Assembly (NCBI GenBank): GCA_034401795.1
Contig: CM067371.1
Span: forward strand, 79,482,709 to 79,546,708
Direction of reading: 5' to 3'
DNA: 64,000 nt
Source: Chaetoderma sp. LZ-2023a
Taxonomy: Eukaryota; Mollusca; Caudofoveata; Chaetodermatida; Chaetodermatidae
The notes beneath the pieces are model-generated. The model did not search any database and was not told where the DNA came from. It saw only the letters and a program-made list of their open reading frames with translations. Below are positions 45,363 to 56,738 of this stretch, piece by piece. The stretch's first letter is position 1. Each line of letters starts with the position of its first letter. A program made the translations under genes and the position numbers.

Positions 45363-46644
45363 TTTGCTTGGCACGCATCTGTTCAGACCCAGCGTACCGA
45401 TGGAGTAGGTATGCCTTCAACATGATGGTTATGCGAAGGAACTGCTATCTCAGAAAAGTGTCACTCAGAATAGTCAGTCAGTCTTAAGCGACCACCTTGT
45501 GAAGCGGAAATGTCACATGCTGTCTCTAAATACAGCACATTAAATGTCATAGCAAATATTATATATTGGTAGAAGATCGTGGTTATATATCAATTTGGAT
45601 GAAAATAATTATTCCCGTTTGGAAAAAAAAGCACTTTACTAATACTGAATTCGCCACATCCATCTGTTCATCCACAGCCTCTCAGATATCTCTTCTAAAT
45701 CTCTTTGGCAGAATTAAACCAAAACCATTAACCCTATGAATTTAGATTGCAAGATCACATCTATATTAGGCTCTACACATAGTGGTGGGTGCAATTTCTG
45801 AGAGCGTAGAGATTTAGGGCTGCACGCTATCGACGGCACCTACAAGTACGGTCATGTTTAAATTATTCGCCAGCCTCCATGTGATATTGCCTTGAAATTG
45901 GTATTATGTATCTTAAGTGGTCAATGGGCTAAGACGTAGCTAGGCTTATTTGTGTTGCTAATTAACACGCATGTCATGTTATCGAAGTCGCTGTATGTTT
46001 GCGCATGTGTATACCTGTATGTCGATGTGTTCTTGGCCATGGTATGGGTCAAGAGTTTTTCAACACATTTCTAGTCATGCAATATACCGTATAGCTAGTC
46101 AGGTATATGGCCAAGTCACTTCCACATGGATACACAAATGATACATAAAGATAGAGACCGACTGCCAAATGAGAGGATAAATCTGTTATCAAATACCCAT
46201 TAAGGAAACATCTTTATACACCACAGCGATTATGTCTTCCAAATGGTCATATGTACACTGGATAAATAAGAGTTATCTATTCTGACCTGAGGGGAGATGT
46301 AAATTAATGCGCTGCCAATGATGACAATTTTGTGAAATGTATTGCTGAAGGCTGGTTGTTTCCTTAGTTACCAAGAACAACGCTGGTTATACTCCAGCAC
46401 AAGTAATTTGCAATCTCTGCTACTAAGAGAAAAGCCAGCGTTAATCACATCTCTATTTAATGGCATTGTATGATCAATCGAAGAGTTTAATTGAAATGGC
46501 GGACTGCCATGCAATGCAACTCATCTTCAACGATAGATATCTTTTGGGACCAAATGATCCTGTACACTCGCGAGTCTTCGTAATATCCATACTTAACATA
46601 CACGAAATATAAAGAACAGAAATAAAAAAAACATGTTTCCAAAT

Positions 46645-46865
46645 CAAAATAAAGTATACTGTGCAATATGTTTAAACTAATTGGATTGAAAGGCATTGCT
46701 GCTAAGGGTCTACTAATGCAGCAATATCTTCCAATTGAATTTTATTCCAAAAAATTCAACAGAACATTCCTTACGCCGTGGTTTGAAATTGTACTAACGA
46801 GCATGTTTCTGGATGTTCTTGTATTTGAAACCCATTAAATTATTTATGAGCTGTACTGTACGTCT
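46645..46865 (+). repeat. Dispersed repeat D, copy 3
   Basis: AAAATAAAGTATACTGTGCA, AAACTAATTGGATTG and GAGCTGTACTGTACGT, the duplication partner of 26530-26690. Confidence 0.6.
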
Positions 46866-47214
46866 CTCGAACTATCATGCGGGGTTCTGATTTGATAATC
46901 AATCATCATCTTATCAATGTTGCAAAATGAACAAACACAAGCCAGGTTAATTTTCCATAGGCAATTAGATACTGAATTAGTAAGCAAACAAGTAACTGCA
47001 GGCGTCGCATAAACGTGTTATAATAAAGACCATTATACGAATGCTCAGCTTATTTCTCTGAACGTAATCATAGCATAACGTAAACATTCAACTCATTTTG
47101 ATGACAAACATATTTTTGTAAATTACCGGAGTAATCCAATTTCTCGATCATCATATGACGTCATAATCAACTACGTGAGGTGTAGGATGACGTCATAATC
47201 AATTATGTCTTGAC

Positions 47215-49035
47215 TGACCTAGCTCACCACGAACACAGCCAATGCTTAAAAGATCTTGCTACTCAACAAGCAGACTCCCTAGTAGATGAAATCGCTGCCA
47301 CGGATGACTGTCACAAAATGATTCGGGCAGCCTAAGCCCTTCGATTTACTGACTACACACGGTACACTACTCTGAAGGACACGTTATCGGGACTGACCAG
47401 GGCAAAGCCAAGGTAATTCGAAAATTGTTCAAGGAACAGTTTACTGACCACGATGATTATCGGCCGACCACAGGCCATTATTAACACCAATTTAAACATC
47501 AGAAGTTGGAGAATGCATTCAAAGCCCTGGAAATGGTCGCCCATCCAGACCTGATGTCATGAACAATACACTATTCAAATACGCAAGTGACATTATCTCA
47601 AAACCGATCATGCACATGATAAATTCAGCTTTTTTGCACCACCTTCCCATCGATGCTGTGGGCCAAGGCACCCTTATCGAGCTACCCAAGCCAAAGAAGT
47701 CACCTGTCCCACATCCAATCTGCGACCCATTGGGATCCTTAACAGCACACCGAAAATACTATCAAATGTTACTCTATGCCGCATCCGAGACAAGATCGAT
47801 GACGTCACCGGATCATGTCAACGTGGCTTTAAATGTGAACGCAGCTGTGCAGACATTGTATGGGCTCAACGCATGCTTGTGTCAGTATGTCATGTCCAAG
47901 AACACGGGATTTCCACAAAATAGGCATGGCCATGTCATGAGCATTCGACCCAATTAAACGGTAAAAAATCCTAGATGCACCACGCCAGGCGAGTTGCAAT
48001 GAAAATGAGCTACGACTAGTGAGACTAATAATTGCAAACACCAAGTTGAGAGTACGAGGCAGCGGAGTCTGCAGAGTTTGAGACACAAGGACATCGTCTA
48101 TCCCCTGTTCTCCCCTGTTACCTTGCCACTGCATTGAAATCCGTATGGGAAAATTCCACAAGGCTAACACCCTCCCACCCCCTACCCCCTACCCCCTCCA
48201 CCCACCCCCACCCCCACCCCCACCGTGTCCACACTTGGTATGCCACTAGAGATGAAATATGCCGATGGCGTGGACTTTATAGACGAGGAAAACAAACGCT
48301 TGACGAACTTCTCAAAATAGCTGTAAGCAAACTAAAAATTTAGAATCTCCATGAATGAATCTAAAACAAAGTTCATCCACATATACCTATCTACAAAGCA
48401 TGAACCTAAAGAAACTAAAGAAAATGACGATCCAATTCGTGGCGGCGAACCATTGAGGAAAAGTGAAATCCTGGGCTCACTGTTTTGTAGTACTTCGTCA
48501 TTGGGAACATATGTTTCCAGTCCAACTGAAAGCTATGGATTCGTAGATCAATTTAAAGATGCCCTTGAGAAAAGGACTACATTTATACAATGCAACCTGC
48601 TAATCCTTGATTTTGTATAACTGTAACAGCTGGGCCGCTTCAAAGGCAGCTCTAGATAAACTTGATGCCTGCCACCGCAAAAATCTACGCACTATCACTG
48701 GGCACTGATGGTCAGACAGCATAATTTCCAATGATGCACTATACAATATGTGTAATATGCCGCCGCTGTCCGTAATGCTCACTCAGCAAAGATGACCGAT
48801 GGTTGGCCATGTGGTAAGGATGCAAGGGGAAACACCAACAAAAACGGCTTTGGAATTTGCCATAGTCGGATTCAGTAAATGCAAACACGACGTCAGAAGC
48901 ATAATTCTGTGAAGTGTGGTACGAGGTGACCTCAAGGAAGCAGGACTCAGTACAGTCACATCAAGAATGGACTTGAGGAAGCTAAAGATTTTGCTGAGGA
49001 GAGGACGGATTGCAGTTGTAGGATGTTTCTACTAC
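47215..49035 (+). pseudogene. Non-LTR retrotransposon reverse transcriptase relic (C-terminal two thirds)
   Basis: Read on the plus strand with many shifts: IGTDQGKAKVI and FKEQFTDHDDY precede MNNTLFKYASDIISKPIMHM and GTLIELPKPKKS (47559-47957). Then come LRLVRLIIANTKLRVR (about 48010), a decayed DSLSPVL region, PLEMKYADGVDFIDEENKRL (48250-48310) and NESKTKFIHIYL (48351-48620). After that are YNCNSWAASKAALDKLDACH (about 48620), then GHV and RGDLKEAGLSTVTSRMDLRK (about 48930-48990). The palm motif YADD reads YADG, losing a catalytic Asp. These match the RT and C-terminal region of endonuclease-type non-LTR elements. The 5' endonuclease is missing, as expected for 5'-truncated insertion, and no poly-A tail was seen. 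Confidence 0.82.
48169..48223. repeat. C-rich CCCCTA/CCCCCA repeat
   Basis: CCCTACCCC units then four CCCCCA units, inside the retrotransposon relic where it interrupts the RT frame. Confidence 0.9.
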
Positions 49036-49429
49036 CACACCCGCAAAACACAGTAGGCATACATACTAGTGTACAGTTTTAAAATATTCAACAACCTTCC
49101 TGCATACATTTCTGGAAATTGATAGGCAGGGGCTCTGGGATCGATCCCAACACGGGCGAAGCGTGGGTGGAGCTTAGCTAAGGATTGGCGGGGTATAGCT
49201 AAAACTGGATTCCTACATTGATCCCCAAAATGAGCACAGGTTTGTTAGTTCTCGTGAACTATGATTGTCCGTCTTTGCCATTTATCTGGATGCAGAATGA
49301 AGAGTATCCAGGTCTGGATGCTAGGTCTTTTGACAGGGCGAGGATAGACAAACCATGGTTGATATATTTCACAGCATGGGCCTATTTTGTGGCTCTTTTT
49401 TAAACCTATTTTGTGGCTTGGTATGTAAG

Positions 49430-49430
<1 letters not shown>

Positions 49431-49484
<54 letters not shown>
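49431..49484. repeat. ATT trinucleotide microsatellite
   Basis: About 17 uninterrupted TTA units. Confidence 0.97.
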
Positions 49485-49486
<2 letters not shown>

Positions 49487-49504
49487 ATCCTCGCCGTGTA
49501 ATGC

Positions 49505-49840
49505 GGGGCGCACATGGGAGCTAACCGCTTAGCAAACAGTCACGAGAGACTTTGATAAGCCGATAGCGCTTGCGCGCGGTTAATTTCGCTGAGGTTTTGG
49601 CCACGAATGAGGAAAATAATAATTTTGGCCATTCGTACCAAGAAACCCATCATGTGCGCTATGCAAAGATAACAGGCTGGCTGATATACTCAATTAATCA
49701 AGTACGGTAATGACTTGATCAAAACTATAGGTGTAGTCACACAAACGCGAATTACACCGCACACGAGAGCTATCAGTTTAACCAACAATTTTTCTGGCCT
49801 GTTTGCTAAGCTGATAGCTCCCGTGTGCGCCCCACATATA
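49505..49840 (-). mobile_element. 335-bp TIR element at duplication site iii, copy B orientation
   Basis: The left end GGCGCACATGGGAGCTAACC-GCTTAGCAAACAG is inverse to the right end CTGTTTGCTAAGCTGATAGC-TCCCGTGTGCGCC. Just inside the right end a second, inverted GAGAGCTATCAGTTTAACCA repeats the motif. The interior is reversed relative to copy A. Confidence 0.8.
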
Positions 49841-49959
49841 TGATTAAACAGGTCGACTTTGATGTACCCGCTCTCCCGTGGTAACTACTACCGTTCGACT
49901 GTGTACGTCACTCGCTGAGGTGACGGTAGGATGAAAGGTGTGAATGGACCTTTCCATTT

Positions 49960-50345
49960 TTAGCTATGCCCCGCCCATCACTAGATAAGCTCCACCCACA
50001 CCTCGTCGTGTTGGGATTGATCGGTCCGCAAATTCCCTAGCTATCAAATGCCCTAGCTATCAATTTCCAGAAAACTATACAGTGAAGCTGTTGAATATTT
50101 TGTAACTAATTTGACTGGGTGCTGTTGCTGCCTATGGCAGCAACAGCGCCCAGTCAAATTAGTTTCAAAATAGTCAACAGAATATTTTTTAAATAGTAAA
50201 AGCAAACAATTTGTACAACAACGCATAGACCGTCTTCAAATATGCGTTCGTGACGTACTTGTCGACGTCATTCATTATGATGTCATTGTACACATCACGC
50301 AGTTCATTATGACGTCATATGATGGGTAGGTACTCTGGAAAGGTG
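49960..50345 (-). mobile_element. FB foldback MITE, intact core, private to copy B
   Basis: All family blocks are present in reverse orientation from TTTTTAGCTATGCCCCGCCC to TATGACGTCATATGATGGG. The outer edges ACCTTTCCA and TGGAAAGGT are inverse. The matching region of A (about 27345) has no FB element. GACGTCATTCATTATGATGTC and TGACGTCA motifs lie in the right arm. Confidence 0.85.
50087..50180. repeat. 94-bp near-perfect hairpin, FB core
   Basis: Arms of about 45 bases (outer GCTGTTGAATATTTTG, inner GTGCTGTTGCTGCC) pair around a TAT loop with only a few mismatches. This is the best preserved core in the window and the reference for the family. Confidence 0.93.
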
Positions 50346-51454
50346 AATTACCTAACTCTATATCTGTACATAGTCTGACATGGTCATCGGTACTTTGAAA
50401 CAGTCACGCAGTAATGATCGGATTTCCATGAAATTGCGTTATCTGTTAAAATGGAATGCCATATTCCTATTTCAGAGTAAATATGTTGTGCCCATTGGCG
50501 ATGTCATTTGGCGGGGACATACTAGTGTCTATGGCCATTGGAGACCGTATTAATTCATGGATGAATGATGAACGTGTGAGAGCAACGTGATTGCCTCTTC
50601 TGGATATCGGCAGCCCATGGCTTTATACATCAACCTACTCCATTCAAAAATCAATATTCCCAGGATCAATGTTTGATGGATAAGGTTGTGGCTTCTGTTA
50701 TCACGTTTTTGCCCGCCGGATAAGCCTCAATATAGTACGGGAAATAGGACTGCCACCAGCAATTGTCCCGTCCCAAGACGAAATGCAATTATCTCTGCCA
50801 AAATAATGGTTTTACGCACTATGTATATTTAGAATACCATTTATTACAGGAAAGCGAGAAACTGCCTTAGATCAGTACATAACGAATTATTTTCTAGAGT
50901 AAAAACCGGTATCAAAGGAAGCATCAATTAGCATCCAGCGAGACACGCATGATACATGAACCATGAGGCGTATACACTTACGGAAATATCGAATGCCACT
51001 AATAATGACAGATTGACATGAAACAACGAATCTATTACACGCTTGCGAAACGATTGGCACAATGTATGAATGTAGAGTGCTAATATACGGATATCTGAAT
51101 GCATTTTATGGACGATGCTTTAAGGGAGGTTGATGCGGACATTTAAACCAATTTTGACTTATCAGAATACGATAAAATTAACCAGATATCTGTAACAGTT
51201 ACTACGCATCCCATAAACGCTAGATAACTTCAGGTTGTTCACTTTAGTGTATGTAGATAGATGGACGTGGATCACGGTCCCTGGCGCATCTACTTTAGTC
51301 TCATCTATCGAATCGCATTTTCCATATGATGGAGTCGATAAGCAGCCGACGTCTCGATGGCTGTGACTGACTGACTGACTAGTTAAAACCCTTTGAGCCA
51401 ATCATAGGCATCGACACAGCAGACACGGGATGGATCCGTTCTGCCCAGCATGTA

Positions 51455-51620
51455 AATGACGTCGTAATCAATTACGTTATCCTCCACCTGGCATCACAAT
51501 ACATAGAGATTTATTTAGCTTCGCCTTGATGATTGAAATGCCCGTGAAGTGTACGAATTGCATGTTTTTACCAATAAATACATATTTTGTTGAATATTTT
51601 GAAACTAATTTGAGTGTGGG
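51455..51620 (+). mobile_element. FB foldback element, left part (B)
   Basis: Partner of 28985-29140: AATGACGTCGTAATCAATTA, AAGTGTACGAATTGCATG, TTTTGTTGAATATTTTGAAA, same orientation as in A. Confidence 0.7.
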
Positions 51621-51644
51621 GGTTGCTTCCATTTGCCATACAAG

Positions 51645-51830
51645 GGAAGGCGTTTAAAAATACTACTGGAATGACTAGTTCGTTATCGCGCCAGTCATTC
51701 CAAGGGTAAGCTTGAAAATAACAGTCCTCTCTGGGTACGCAAATGGAAATTCTTCAAGACCACTGCGCCGTCATGATGTATTTGGACCGCTTGACTAGTA
51801 ACGGATTACGTTGACACAGGCTGGGGTTAC
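51645..51830 (+). repeat. GAATGACT hairpin repeat, copy B
   Basis: GGAATGACTAGTTCGTTATC then GCCAGTCATTCC, a 9-10 bp stem better preserved than in A. The flanks match 29190-29390. Confidence 0.75.
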
Positions 51831-52020
51831 CGATAAAGTTATTAGTCCTACAGAAGCTCATTTATCTATGAAAGCATGTTAAGAATAAACCATAATAAGT
51901 TAAAGGGTAGGCCTACTAGCTTTGAATCATTATCACACGAGTGGCAACGACACAGTACAGCTCAGATATTAGCTTAACATTTTACCAGAAATATGTGTCT
52001 ACATTTTGTATCTATATATT

Positions 52021-52990
52021 TCAAGTGAAGATAAAAGGAGACCTTTCCTTCGTTTGGACAAATTGAATAATATGCACATCAAGTACTTCATCATATTCAA
52101 GTCTGAGCTGCATTAACTCAAGATCGGACAAAAGTACCTGATGTACCTCATTGAGATTCGATTCAGGTTTTGATTTTGCAAGAAGTTTGTGCACTGAACT
52201 GACATTTTCATCTATGGAAACTCTTTGCATGATAAATTCCACGAGAGATCACCTCGTTCGTTACTGCAAGAGAGTCACAATGGTCTGTTACAAATTGCTG
52301 ATACTGTTTGCGTTTCCTAGGTGCTCACTGTTAAAGCTTGACTCCTTTTAAATGTATGATGCCTACTTCAGCATTTTCATCAGATTCATCTCCGTTCCAT
52401 TTGATATCTAAGAGTACTGAGCCAGTCATCAACCAAAGGAACTCATCTTGAGTTTCACATTGGCTACCAGTCCCTCCATCTCAATAATCGTATCAGTATC
52501 TGACTGGCGATTTCTCTGAAAACTCGAAAACACAAGAAGAATATCGGCCAAAATGCCATTTTCTCCATTTTGTCAATGCTGGTAAGAAACTGTAGAAATC
52601 CTCTTGCTGCTCCTGCTCCAGTATTCTCGCAAAACAGTACTAATGCATACCACGATGTTAGAATAGCAGTCAACAGGCCACACTTAAATTATATGCATCT
52701 CACGAGTTTGAGATTATGCTCAGATGCAGTGTTACGTACTTCATGGGATCGTAAACCTGATTGGTGGAAGAAGGAGTGTATATAGACAAGTTGCTGAAAG
52801 GTATGTGATGCTTCTTTTAATGTGTCCCTAACCGACTTCAAAGCCAAGTGTGATCGATGTGCAACGCCCCATAAGGTGAGAAGTGGTGACATTGTTTCAT
52901 GTGACGGGTCTTCTCTTGCTTTCTGCATTAGAGTCCATAATCAACCTTTATGCGTGTTATAAAGATTGAGCGAAAATAGTTCAATAACCT
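52021..52990 (-). pseudogene. hAT-superfamily transposase relic (C-terminal part)
   Basis: On the minus strand a 79-residue frame (52928-52689) reads LLTLWGVAHRSHLALKSV, FQQLVYIHSFFHQSGLRS and NLKLVR. It continues as a 69-residue frame (52673-52464; LTSWYALVLFCENTGAGAAR, GFLQFLTSIDKMEKMAF), then a decayed gap, and a last frame 52242-52021 (EFIMQRVSIDENV). The AHR-L-LA block, the paired F/FF block and the following tryptophan-containing stretch match the ribonuclease-H-like C-terminal half of hAT/ZBED-like transposases common in invertebrates. It would act on DNA ends with 8-bp targets. Shifts between pieces make it dead. It lies in a block (52037-53325) absent from copy A. No TIRs or BED finger were identified. 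Confidence 0.6.
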
Positions 52991-53379
52991 TAAATTCATT
53001 AAAGGCTAAGGCTTAAAGCAAATATGCAACAGAAACGGGGATTTAGTAAAACATACAACCTTTTCCCAATTTATCAATTTCATGCATGGCATTGTACACA
53101 GGATTCAGCAAAAAGAAGAACTCACCCTAGGCAAGAGCAGTGACATAATCGTAATACAGTGAGTGGCAGCGGCCAATTGCCATATATGAGTAACCATCAC
53201 TGTCCGTCACTAAATGGTCCCTCCTGCCGCCCGAAGATGGCCCCACTTAGCTGGATGGGCTTGCATCGCTTGTTTGTCCCTGTTTGCGCAGTTCTCAATC
53301 TTTCTCAAAAGAAACCCTGCCCGCAGTGTTAGATTTACGGCGCGTGATCAATAGGATACCGCTGAATCTCTGAACCTGT

Positions 53380-53455
53380 ATGATGTTGGGTAATTTGAAA
53401 CTAATTTGACTGGGGTAGCAACAGCTCCCAGTCAAATTGGTTTCAAAATGTTCAA
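53380..53455 (+). repeat. FB core hairpin (B)
   Basis: GTAATTTGAAACTAATTTGACTGGGG pairs with CTCCCAGTCAAATTGGTTTC around TAGCAACAG, partner of 29531-29628. Confidence 0.8.
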
Positions 53456-53712
53456 TATCTTCTTCTTCTTCTTTCCGATCGCTGGTATCACACATGGAGA
53501 GCCGTTCTCAAGATTAAATCTGTGGTTTTCTGCAGTTCTTCCACATGCCCATACAGCTTTTCAAGAAGAGCGGTTGACAAAGGCCAGATAATGAAATGAT
53601 GTTCAACATAATATATAATAAATTTTAAATTGGGCTTTTAATTCTGTCTTTCGGGTTTAAATGGCTAATCGTATCGCCGAACCTTCTGAGCGGGAATAAC
53701 AGAAACTCTAAA

Positions 53713-53925
53713 TTGACGTTCCATAATTTGCTTACAAAAGGTTCCGATAAAATTGCTCTTTTATGTACAAAATATGATAATGTCTTAAAGAAATACTATT
53801 TTATAGACCCGCGATGTAAATCGTCAGACAAACTTGCTTGTATAAAGAGGCATAATCTATTTTTCAACGACAACGTGTCTACGATCTCTGAATTGGATGA
53901 TTACCACATCAATGATATCACGTGA
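53713..53925 (+). CDS. Small open frame shared with copy A
   Basis: A 70-residue frame, MTFHNLLTKGSDKIALLCTK to DDYHINDIT, partner of 29940-30092. In copy A the first 20 residues are disrupted. Unrecognised, and most substitutions between copies change the residue, so it is probably not a constrained gene. Confidence 0.2.
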   Translation: MTFHNLLTKGSDKIALLCTKYDNVLKKYYFIDPRCKSSDKLACIKRHNLFFNDNVSTISELDDYHINDIT

Positions 53926-54027
53926 AAGCAAATTTCCTCAGTACATTTGACCACTTACTTCAATACCACGTGCACGTGACAAATTCAAATTGACGCGCAT
54001 TTTACCATTTTTCGAAAGTGCACAATT

Positions 54028-54375
54028 ATCCACAATGGATTAATCCAGGTTTAACAATACCCCGCCAATTCCTAGCTAAGCTCTACCCATGCTTTGTCCG
54101 TGTTGGGATCGAATGAACTCTGAACTCCCAGAATCTCATTTTCCAGAAAACTATACAACCACGCCCAGTCAAATTAGTTTCAAAATATTCAACAGAATGG
54201 TTATTAAGTAGTAAAAACACACAATTCTCACAACTGAAGGATAATTAGGCGTTCATGACGGACTTAGATAAGCCATTTATTAGTATTTTGATTGCGCGCC
54301 AGCCTACATGTGACGTAATTTATTATGACATCATATACATGACTGGCCGATTGGATTCCTTTATTACGCGCTGCT
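54028..54375 (-). mobile_element. FB foldback MITE at duplication site iv (B)
   Basis: CAATGGATTAATCCAGG to GATTGGATTCCTTTATT, same orientation as 30208-30545, including GCCCAGTCAAATTAGTTTCA and AAAATATTCAACAG. Confidence 0.8.
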
Positions 54376-55055
54376 ATAGTATCTGGCAGCCCATTCTAAA
54401 ACTATTACGATACAAAACACGCGATTCTATATGCCACTTGCTAACGACTCAACATCTTTGCCGTTCACTTAATGTAAGTGAATGAAACCATTGACAGGAG
54501 GTTGCAGAATTCTGTTTCGCCGCACAGAATTCGTTTATCAAGCTACTATGACCTAATTTAATCTCCATTTCTCTAATTCAGGATATTCATTAGACGGAGT
54601 ACTTATCGCGAACGCTGCTGGTTACCAGAGAAAATCCGGCCTCGTGTTCGCTAAATTAAATTGCCTTGTTTTGGGGTAGCTCTTCCCACGCACGCAAATG
54701 GATTTAGCTACGGGCTGTGTCTGATGTAATAGCAAAGCCGACATTTATTGCAGTGAAACTTGGACGGATAAATACGGCTCATATACGTACACACCATATT
54801 GCCAAGCACGATTTAGGCATTGTTGCTTCATTATTCATACACCATATAGCGTTTTCTCCGATAGTAACACCGCAGCAATTCACTATAGCTATCCCGCGTC
54901 AACTGACCACTGCATGTCTTAACACTTGTGTCATACATTATTTTCACACCGACAGTCTTTCATTCAATGCAACAGTCGTCTAATTACACCTCAGGGTTAT
55001 GCCATATGGAATAGATTCAATCTATTGGGCTATAAATAGATCCTGATTCCTTAAA

Positions 55056-55260
55056 CTAGGGAAGACTTGTCCTCACCACCAGGTGCTGGGTAGGAACATT
55101 TATGTTATCGAGGATCAGTATCACATGTTCAGAGCAAAGGAATGAGTGGAGAATCAGACAATACATACAAACCAGAATCGCCAAGGTGCTGCTCATGAAG
55201 AGGCATTCAACTAGGTCGTTGAGGTTCTCAGCACACACAGTGCCAGATTTACCATTAAGC
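55056..55260 (-). pseudogene. Unrecognised minus-strand protein remnant (B)
   Basis: ENLNDLVECLFMSSTLAILV and LHSFLCSEHVILIL match the second half of the remnant at 31140-31775. Its frame ends early after RTSLP, and the upstream 116-residue part is missing because copy B diverges just beyond 55260. Confidence 0.35.
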
Positions 55261-55299
55261 TAAATAAGCTGAAGCATAAGGTCTCAACGTATGAGGAGC

Positions 55300-56390
55300 A
55301 TTTAAATTGCTCAAACAAAACAAATTCTAAAAAAATGAACTTATAAATTATGTAATAATTGTCTTAAAATTACTATTTCTCTTCTATTAGCGCAGTAATT
55401 GTGGCAGTGCGTGCAAACAGCCCACAGTGCACAGAGCCACTAAATTCTTTAGGGTGCTTAAAGGCATTTTAAGTGGCGTTTTTCAGAAGAAAAGTGATAA
55501 TCCAATGCTTATATATATCTTACAATCCGGAATAGATTCTGCAGTAACGGGATAGAACTCATTAAGCCCTTAACATTGTGAGCTGTGAATGCACTTTTGA
55601 TTAGTCAGTAGGTACCATCAAGAGAAAGATAGTGTGACCTAGAAAGGGGATGCAAATTTTAATTGGGTGAGGTAATCCCCACTTAAGCTACCAACTCATC
55701 ACTTTCACTTAGGATCTTTCTTCTTCGTCTTCTTCTTCGTCTTCTTTTTCTTTTTCTTTTTCGTCTTCGTCAAAAATTGTGCACCGCATCTCCTCTTACT
55801 GTTTCCATCCGATCAATTCCAAACTTGGTCAACTTCTGGTACCTAGTCTGAAATCGTGTGCTTGTGATTTTATTTTGGATCTGCTCAAGGGGTTTCGAGC
55901 TCCCCACTTTTCTGTGGGCAAAATGTCCCTTAGGAGATGCATGGGGATTTTCGGTATTGATCTTTTAAGTGCGACTGTGCGTCACGCTTGAGCAATTTGA
56001 GAAATCCAAAATGGCCACCGTGACACTAGAAAATCAGGAAAAATTGAGAAATTCTCATATCTAAAAAACGAGAGAACCTGCAGACATGATTTAAATGTCT
56101 TTTTTATGTTTTAAGACTGTCAGAATTGATTGGAACCACTATGTAATTGCTAACATTTACGGAGATTAATATGAGGCCATATTCATACCACGAATGGCTG
56201 TTCCAGATGCCTGTTTGGCGTCTAAACATGACAGTCATCTTAATCTCATTACTATTTGGCTCATATCACTGAAACTGCATATTGTCTATGGTTACATAAG
56301 CATTTGTGTTTTATACGATGCACTTTTATTAATTAACTAACCTGTTATTGCATTTTCACTGTGTTATTCTGGAAATAGTTGTGTCCAATA
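55300..56390. other. Copy-B-only block without recognised gene
   Basis: No match to copy A was seen. A pyrimidine-rich TTCTTC/TTTTTC tract lies at 55718-55772. A 70-residue plus-strand frame (55779-55991) follows it with no recognised domain. Confidence 0.5.
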
Positions 56391-56738
56391 CTGTTAGTTA
56401 TCTTCATCATCTACCCGGTGGACAGTCGTGATGAATAACATAAACAGAGCCACCAAGACAGCAGACAACAAGGATTTCTGTTTATCATATTAGCGGGTAA
56501 AATAACTCAACCTGTTCGCCGGTGGATCGCTGGTTGTTAGTGGTAGATGAAACAGTAGGCAATTGACTGATATAAATTATGAATTCGTATCACTTGGGTA
56601 TTATGTTATTAATGGGCCGAGAATATGTTCTAGATTACCATCGTAGTCACGACTCATGTAGATCTATATAACAGTACTTGCTTATTAAATACAATATGCA
56701 CGAATTGTGCAGATGTGACTATAGTTGTTTATTAAAGG

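Larger units (their letters stand above)
47128..49220 (-). mobile_element. Composite: FB element arms enclosing a non-LTR retrotransposon fragment
   Basis: Left, 47128-47210 is the FB left arm (GGAGTAATCC, CATATGACGTCATAATCAAC, GGATGACGTCATAATCAATT). Right, 49068-49220 is the FB right arm (TTTTAAAATATTCAACA, GATCGATCCCAACACGG, GTGGGTGGAGCTTAGCTA, CTGGATTCCTAC). Between them lies the RT relic. Copy A has neither, so the composite arrived in B after the duplication or was lost from A. Confidence 0.7.

Noticed and set aside
52689..52928. A host chemoreceptor or other host gene
   Set aside because: The motif order (AHR, FF, NLKLVR, then a Trp-containing stretch) fits a hAT-type transposase better.
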